Below are positions 7,537-11,671 of a stretch of 11,671 nucleotides of DNA, in pieces. Numbering within the stretch: position 1 is the first letter of the stretch; each line of letters begins with the position of its first letter. The DNA comes from an uncultured Clostridia bacterium (lineage in GTDB: Bacteria > Bacillota > Clostridia > Saccharofermentanales > DTU023): assembly GCA_947254895.1 (NCBI GenBank), contig CAMYEY010000040.1:1-11671 (forward strand), in the 5' to 3' direction. The translations under genes were made by a program, and so were the position numbers. The notes below the pieces were generated by a model that searched no databases, was not told the DNA's origin, and worked only from the letters and a program-made list of their open reading frames with translations.

Positions 7537-7812
7537 CTAACTTCCCCGGTCTGCTTCCATAAGAACCTGTTTGAGATCTCTTGCTAGAGCAACAGCCTCC
7601 TGAACTTTTTGAGGATTAACTTCGAGTTGGGCTAAGCCTTGCCCTGATCTGACCTCATAAAGCTTTTGATTTTTCTCTACGCTTATCCTGTTTTGAGCAA
7701 TATCAGTAGCTTGTTTCTCGTTTCTAACCATCAGTGGACTTAAATAAAGCAAGCTTTGTACAAAGATAACCAAAGACAAAGGAACTGTTAGCATGGCTTC
7801 TAAGGACAACAT
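7537..7812 (-). CDS. Small TadE-like pseudopilin-type protein (first gene of the cassette)
   Basis: This 91-aa protein starts MLSLEAMLTVPLSL, matching the core of TadE/TadF-type proteins (S-x-E-A-x-L-x-x-P), and has one membrane helix (about 5-28). A polar, helical tail follows, rich in Gln, Glu and Lys. The start is well fixed: AGGAGGT lies at 7818-7824, 5 bp before the ATG. There is therefore no leader or Gly cleavage site in front of the hydrophobic segment, and Glu falls at residue 5, as in mature type IV pilins. It heads an operon with the 486-aa and 344-aa genes. It might be a minor pilin or a scaffold for the other two; no direct evidence decides. It could also be a simple anchored small protein with chance similarity. 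Confidence 0.65.
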   Translation of the reverse strand: MLSLEAMLTVPLSLVIFVQSLLYLSPLMVRNEKQATDIAQNRISVEKNQKLYEVRSGQGLAQLEVNPQKVQEAVALARDLKQVLMEADRGS

Positions 7813-7918
7813 AATGTACCTCCTAAAAGTTTTGTTTTCAGTTTAGATGAACAAAGTCTAATGGGAGGTCTGTAATTTTAGGAATAAGTGGTAAAACTTT
7901 TAAAATCTTTATGTCAGC
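7813..7918 (-). promoter_or_regulatory. Upstream region of the TadE-like operon; strong RBS, promoter not clear
   Basis: The 106-bp region between the pheT terminator and the 91-aa gene must hold this operon's promoter if transcription stops at the terminator. It is AT-rich and contains a TAAAAT -10-like box (7880 to 7875) without a good -35 at 17 bp. I found no convincing sigma-54 or sigma-28 site. The ribosome site AGGAGGT is at 7818-7824. Confidence 0.35.
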
Positions 7919-7920
7919 AC

Positions 7921-7955
7921 AAAAAAAGTACCGGACCTAGCTAAGTCCGGTACTT
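7921..7955 (-). terminator. Intrinsic terminator of the pheS-pheT operon
   Basis: An 11-bp perfect stem, AAGTACCGGAC (7926-7936) with GTCCGGTACTT (7945-7955), has an 8-nt loop and on the minus strand runs straight into seven T residues (7927 to 7921). It lies 38 bp after the pheT stop. This is the best terminator in the window. Confidence 0.92.
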
Positions 7956-7992
7956 GGGATACTATCTGACCAACTCTTATGTCAGCCCTCTA

Positions 7993-10458
7993 TCATGATC
8001 TCAATTGAATATCTTTTTTGGCTAAATCGGACACAACTTTTTCGATGACAGGATTGACATCAGAATCGGTTAAAGTTCTATCTGCTGATCGGAAACTCAA
8101 AGCAAAGGCTGCCGACTTTTTCCCCGGGTCTATCCCCTTGCCCTGGTAAATATCAAAAAGCTCTATCTTATCCAACAAGGGACCAGCAATAACTTTTATC
8201 TCAGCCTCCAAGTCAGCCAAGAGAATATCTTGGTCTAAGACAAAGGCCAAGTCTCTGGTTACTGCCGGATACTTTGGTAACGGACAATAAACCGACTCTT
8301 TACGTTTGGCCTTGAGCAAGAGCAACAGGTCTAGGTCTACGGTGTAAACATAATCCGTTATACCATAGTTTTTCTTTAGTCTGGGGTGGGTCCTTCCTAT
8401 GTAACCCACAGGATAGGGGTAATCTTCTATAAAGATTAGAGCAGATTGGCCGGGATGGAGGAATGGATAGTCAGTCACCTTGCCGGGCCTTCTGAAACTG
8501 TAGTTTACAATACCCAGCTGGTCGAGAACCTCTTCTACTATTCCCTTGAGCTCAAAGTAGCCGGCTGTTTTATCGGCTACATTGCTGGCAAATTTAAGGA
8601 TGGCCAAATGTAATCTCTCATCCGGCAAAACCTGGTCGCGGTCTGAATTCAGCTCCGTCAGAAGACCCAGGAGTCCCCTCGGATGGAAGGTTTTACCTAC
8701 TTCATAGATGAGGCCAGCCTGGTTACCATGAGCCAAGTTATACTGGGCTATCTCGAGCAAGCTTGCCAAAATCGTAGTGCGCATACGCGAATATTCTTCG
8801 CCCAGAGGATTAAGGATGGTCAAGGTCTTAGCCAAGGGGTGGTCAGACTCAAGTAGCAATTTAGCAGGATTGCCCGGAGAGACAAAGCTGTAGCTATAGA
8901 CCTCATGGCCACCGGCAGCTTGCATTACCCTGTGGATATTCTCAATAGTCTTTTGGTCATCGCTGAGGACACCCAAACTCGGTGAGTTGCCCTTGCTGAA
9001 TTGGCCTTTGATCCTATCATAACCGTATATTCTTGCTACTTCCTCGGCCAAATCAGCCTCAACCTGGAGGTCTTCCCTAAAACAAGGAACTAAGGCTCTA
9101 TAATGACCTGCCTGTCCGCCTTCCTCTACCCCTACTTCCAGGGACTTAAAGATTGCAAGGATTTCTTGATCCGAAAGTTTGAGTCCAATCAGGTTATTCA
9201 GCCTAGCTGTCGTGAAATCAACCGTCTGTTGAGGGGTTGATTGTTTGCCCAACTGGATTTCACTGCAGGAAACCTTACCGCAGCCTAAGAGCTCAACCAG
9301 ATAGCAGGCATAATCAATAGCCCGCTGAGCATTTTCCACCGGCAAGCCCTTTTCAAAGCGTAGGGATGCCTCCGACCTGATATTAAACTCCTTGGATGTA
9401 CGACGGACACTGGCTCGGTCAAAATTGGCAGACTCAAAAAGAATGGCTTTGGTGGTCTCCCTTACTTCAGAATTTTCCGCCCCCATAACACCTGCAAGAC
9501 CTACGGCTTTTTCCTTATCTGCGATCACAAGGTTATCCGGATTCAGCTTTACTTCGCGTCCATCGAGCAAGACCATCTCTTCTTCGGCCTTGGCTCTTCT
9601 GACAATAATCGTTTGATCGGCAAGATAATCTAAGTCATAGGCATGCATGGGCTGACCCAGACTCAACATAACAAAATTCGTGATGTCCACGATATTATTA
9701 ATTGGCCGCATTCCGGCTGCCCTAAGACGTTTTTGCATCCAAACCGGGGAGGGTCCAATCTTAACATCGGTGACCAAGCGGCCGATAAAACAGGAACACA
9801 GATCTTCATCCTCAATTCTGATTTTAACCACATCCTCGGTCTTCTCTTGGGATATAGCCTCCGGTTTCTTGTTCATTGCCTTAAAATCATCTTTAAAGGT
9901 TACAGCTGACTCCCTAGCCAGGCCTTCAACTGAAAGACAATCAGGCCGGTTAGAAGTAATTTCAAACTCTATTAACTCTTGTCCAACCCCAATGACGTCC
10001 AGGGCATTAAGGCCAACCTCCGTATCTTCAGGTAAAACATAGATACCATCCGCTGCTGCGCCCGGGAAATCCTGGTGGGAAAAACCCAGCTCATCTATAG
10101 AACAAATCATGCCATTAGACTCTACACCACGCAGCTTAGCTTTTTTAATTTTAAAACCACCTACCAACTCTGCACCAATCGTAGCAACGATGACCTTTTG
10201 GCCGGCAGCCACATTAGGTGCTCCACAGACAATCTGGAGGACTTGGTCTCCCACATCAACCTGGCAAATGTGAAGATGGTCAGAATTAGGATGATCCTTA
10301 CAATCCTTAACCAAGCCGGTAACAAGGCCACTTAAGCCCTCCCCCTCAATCTCATAGGACTCCACTTTGGAGCCGGACATGGTCATGCCGGCTACAAAAT
10401 CCTTGATATTACCTTGATAGTTACTAAAATCTCGAATCCACTCTAATGAAACTTTCAT
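7993..10458 (-). CDS. pheT: Phenylalanyl-tRNA synthetase beta subunit
   Basis: PheT is the large subunit of the (alpha-beta)2 enzyme that charges tRNA-Phe; it supports tRNA binding, editing of mischarged Tyr and subunit assembly. The 821-aa product starts with MKVSLEWIRDF. The tRNA-binding OB domain (about 40-150) carries HPNSDHLHICQVDVG and CGAPNV. The motif ITSNRPDCLSVEGLARE (167-183) follows, then the B3/B4 editing domain (about 210-390, with NNIVDITNFVMLSLGQPMHAYD), the B5 domain (about 405-480), the catalytic-like core and the C-terminal FDX-ACB anticodon-binding domain (about 724-817, starting CPLPKYPAVTRDLAF). All expected domains are present and the length is typical. The ATG lies 8 bp after the pheS stop, with AGGTG as ribosome site overlapping that stop, so the two subunits are probably translationally coupled. 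A strong terminator follows. Confidence 0.98.
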   Translation of the reverse strand: MKVSLEWIRDFSNYQGNIKDFVAGMTMSGSKVESYEIEGEGLSGLVTGLVKDCKDHPNSDHLHICQVDVGDQVLQIVCGAPNVAAGQKVIVATIGAELVGGFKIKKAKLRGVESNGMICSIDELGFSHQDFPGAAADGIYVLPEDTEVGLNALDVIGVGQELIEFEITSNRPDCLSVEGLARESAVTFKDDFKAMNKKPEAISQEKTEDVVKIRIEDEDLCSCFIGRLVTDVKIGPSPVWMQKRLRAAGMRPINNIVDITNFVMLSLGQPMHAYDLDYLADQTIIVRRAKAEEEMVLLDGREVKLNPDNLVIADKEKAVGLAGVMGAENSEVRETTKAILFESANFDRASVRRTSKEFNIRSEASLRFEKGLPVENAQRAIDYACYLVELLGCGKVSCSEIQLGKQSTPQQTVDFTTARLNNLIGLKLSDQEILAIFKSLEVGVEEGGQAGHYRALVPCFREDLQVEADLAEEVARIYGYDRIKGQFSKGNSPSLGVLSDDQKTIENIHRVMQAAGGHEVYSYSFVSPGNPAKLLLESDHPLAKTLTILNPLGEEYSRMRTTILASLLEIAQYNLAHGNQAGLIYEVGKTFHPRGLLGLLTELNSDRDQVLPDERLHLAILKFASNVADKTAGYFELKGIVEEVLDQLGIVNYSFRRPGKVTDYPFLHPGQSALIFIEDYPYPVGYIGRTHPRLKKNYGITDYVYTVDLDLLLLLKAKRKESVYCPLPKYPAVTRDLAFVLDQDILLADLEAEIKVIAGPLLDKIELFDIYQGKGIDPGKKSAAFALSFRSADRTLTDSDVNPVIEKVVSDLAKKDIQLRS

Positions 10459-10466
10459 CTCTGCAC

Positions 10467-11513
10467 CTAGCCTTTAAATTGTTGCAAAAAACGGAGGTCA
10501 TTTTCGTAAAAGGACCTGATGTCCTTAATGTCATACTTGGCCATGGCTACCCGTTCTATACCTATACCAAAAGCAAATCCACTATACTTCCGGGAATCAA
10601 TGCCACAATTGTCAAGAATTTCAGGGTGGACCATACCGGCTCCCAGAATCTCAATAAAGCCCTCACCCCGGCAAGTCTTGCAGTTGGGATCATGGCCCCC
10701 ACAAGTCCAGCAAGAAAGGTCAACTTCGCAGCTGGGTTCGGTAAAGGGGAAATGATGAGGCCTGAGTCTAATTTTGGTCTCCGGACCAAAAAGCCGGGCT
10801 GCAAAAAGCTCTAGAGAAGCTACAAGGTCTGACATACTCAGATTTTCATCAATAGCTAAACCTTCGATCTGGTGAAAGACGGGCGAATGGGTTGCATCGA
10901 CTGCATCAGACCTGAAAACCCGGCCTGGACAAACGATATAGATGGGTGGCTTCTGCTCTTCCATAACCCTAATCTGAACCGGAGAGGTCTGAGAGCGTAG
11001 CAGAACACCCTTATCAAAATCCAAATAAAAAGTATCTTGCTCATCTCGGGCAGGATGTCCCTTGGGCAAGCGCAACATCTCAAAGTTATAATAATCCAGC
11101 TCAACTTCAGGACCCTCTGCTATCCGGTAGCCAAGTCCGACAAAGGTCGAACATATCTCTTGTGACATGAGTGCCAAGGGATGACGGGTGCCAAGCCTTG
11201 TCCTAGTTCCCGGCAGGCTAATATCTATGGTTTCTGCCTGGATAGCCGCAGCTTCAGCTGCTTCTTTGAGCTTGTCTACCTTATCTTTTAACCCGGCTTC
11301 AACCTTTTGTCTCAGTTCATTAGCTGCCTGCCCCAACTTGGGCCTATCCTCAGCTGAAAGTTTACCCATATTTTTCATAATGGCTGTAATCTCGCCATTT
11401 TTTCCAAGAAGAGCCACCCTGATCTGATCTAGATCAGCCAGCTCCTGGCTTTTACCTAGTTTTTCCTGAAAACTATTTTCGATTGCTTGTAAAGCCGATA
11501 ACAACTTATCCAT
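10467..11513 (-). CDS. pheS: Phenylalanyl-tRNA synthetase alpha subunit
   Basis: PheS is the catalytic subunit that activates phenylalanine with ATP and transfers it to tRNA-Phe. The 348-aa product has an N-terminal coiled-coil arm (about 1-95) that contacts tRNA, followed by the class II core: motif 1 (HPLALMSQEI... to EGPEVE, 111-137), motif 2 (CPGRVFRSDAVDATHSPVFHQ, 195-215), FTEPS (257-261) and motif 3 (GFAFGIGIERVAM, 312-324), with A314 in the Phe pocket. Between them, C268, C271, C278 and C281 form a CxxC-CxxC insert, seen in other clostridial PheS proteins and possibly metal-binding. The ATG start is preceded by GGAGG and GAGG sites; the nearer GAGG is 4 bp away. It is the first gene of a two-gene operon with pheT. 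Confidence 0.98.
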   Translation of the reverse strand: MDKLLSALQAIENSFQEKLGKSQELADLDQIRVALLGKNGEITAIMKNMGKLSAEDRPKLGQAANELRQKVEAGLKDKVDKLKEAAEAAAIQAETIDISLPGTRTRLGTRHPLALMSQEICSTFVGLGYRIAEGPEVELDYYNFEMLRLPKGHPARDEQDTFYLDFDKGVLLRSQTSPVQIRVMEEQKPPIYIVCPGRVFRSDAVDATHSPVFHQIEGLAIDENLSMSDLVASLELFAARLFGPETKIRLRPHHFPFTEPSCEVDLSCWTCGGHDPNCKTCRGEGFIEILGAGMVHPEILDNCGIDSRKYSGFAFGIGIERVAMAKYDIKDIRSFYENDLRFLQQFKG

Positions 11514-11551
11514 AAGTCCTCAAGTCCTCCATCTAGCCTGTTAACTTTAAT

Positions 11552-11579
11552 ATAATAACACAATCGAAAGAAAACCCAA
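11552..11579 (-). promoter_or_regulatory. Candidate pheS-pheT promoter
   Basis: On the minus strand TTGGGT (11579 to 11574) and TATTAT (11557 to 11552) are separated by 16 bp. The leader would be only about 30 bases, which leaves no room for a T-box. A second candidate lies further upstream: TTGACT (11638 to 11633) with ATATAA (11614 to 11609), spacing 18. The choice between them cannot be made from sequence alone. Confidence 0.5.
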
Positions 11580-11607
11580 GCCGGGTCCAGTTTAAAAAAG
11601 AAGCTCT

Positions 11608-11638
11608 CTTATATCAATTTATTGTGGATTTTAGTCAA
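11608..11638 (-). promoter_or_regulatory. Alternative upstream promoter for pheS-pheT
   Basis: TTGACT matches five of six bases of the -35 consensus. ATATAA or TATAAG follows at 18 or 19 bp. If used, the leader is about 90 bases long. The region ends at the adapter, so this element sits at the edge of reliable sequence. Confidence 0.35.
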
Positions 11639-11644
11639 TAAAGG

Positions 11645-11671
11645 CTGTCTCTTATACACATCTGACGCTGC
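11645..11671. other. Sequencing adapter left on the contig end (Nextera mosaic end plus Read 1 adapter)
   Basis: Bases 11645-11663 read CTGTCTCTTATACACATCT, the 19-bp Tn5 mosaic end used in Nextera libraries. Bases 11664-11671 (GACGCTGC) continue exactly into the Read 1 transposon adapter. This is library DNA that was not trimmed. The biological sequence ends at 11644. Confidence 0.97.

Noticed and set aside
7857..7870. Second AGGAGG-like sequence (GGGAGG on the plus strand) upstream of the 91-aa gene
   Set aside because: It is on the plus strand with no start codon and open frame following it at a suitable distance.
9392..10814. Plus-strand frames of 74-122 codons across pheT and pheS
   Set aside because: They are shadows of the synthetase genes, with no homology or translation signals.
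11573..11595. Weak hairpin ACCC-GGGT followed by T-rich sequence upstream of pheS
   Set aside because: The stem has only 4 bp and coincides with the likely -35 box, so it is too weak to call a terminator or attenuator.
11592..11610. AAGA/TCTT inverted repeat upstream of pheS
   Set aside because: Only four pairs form before a mismatch; this is expected by chance in AT-rich DNA.
1..11671. CRISPR arrays, tRNA or rRNA genes, insertion sequences and phage genes
   Set aside because: No regularly spaced direct repeats, no cloverleaf or rRNA-like sequence, and no transposase, integrase or phage-like proteins were seen.

Overview
The window looks like the end of a short-read assembled contig from a Gram-positive, Clostridia-like member of the Bacillota. 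This rests on the character of SecA (947 aa, near-canonical clostridial sequence with a zinc-type C-terminus), a PheS with a four-cysteine insert, strong AGGAGG-type Shine-Dalgarno sites, intermediate to low GC by eye, and small TadE/DUF5702-like proteins of the kind seen in clostridial Tad clusters. The genus cannot be named from this sequence. The last 27 bases are not biological: they match the Nextera transposase end and Read 1 adapter.

Layout. Bases 1-2007 (+) encode a full-length GH13 subfamily 31-type glucosidase homologue whose catalytic residues have been replaced, so it is probably a pseudoenzyme. It converges on secA (2039-4882, -) across 31 bp, with a composite hairpin over its own stop codon. 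Upstream of secA are a leader hairpin, a candidate promoter and a terminator. The terminator closes a three-gene minus-strand operon (7812 to 5004) for small membrane-anchored proteins with TadE/TadG-type N-termini: 91, 486 and 344 aa. A clear intrinsic terminator at 7921-7955 separates this operon from the pheS-pheT operon (11513 to 7993, -), which has its promoter in the last 130 bp before the adapter.

How the genes relate. pheS and pheT make the two subunits of phenylalanyl-tRNA synthetase, and secA makes the export motor; both are housekeeping. The three-gene cassette is probably exported or membrane-inserted through Sec and resembles the minor pseudopilin part of a Tad system, but no Tad ATPase, platform or prepilin peptidase is in the window. 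The two most interesting items are the catalytically degenerate GH13 protein and the isolated TadE-like cassette, whose first protein starts at what would be the mature pilin residue +1. I saw no rRNA, tRNA, CRISPR array, insertion sequence, phage gene or T-box. Apart from the adapter, no stretch over 130 bp lacks a gene.
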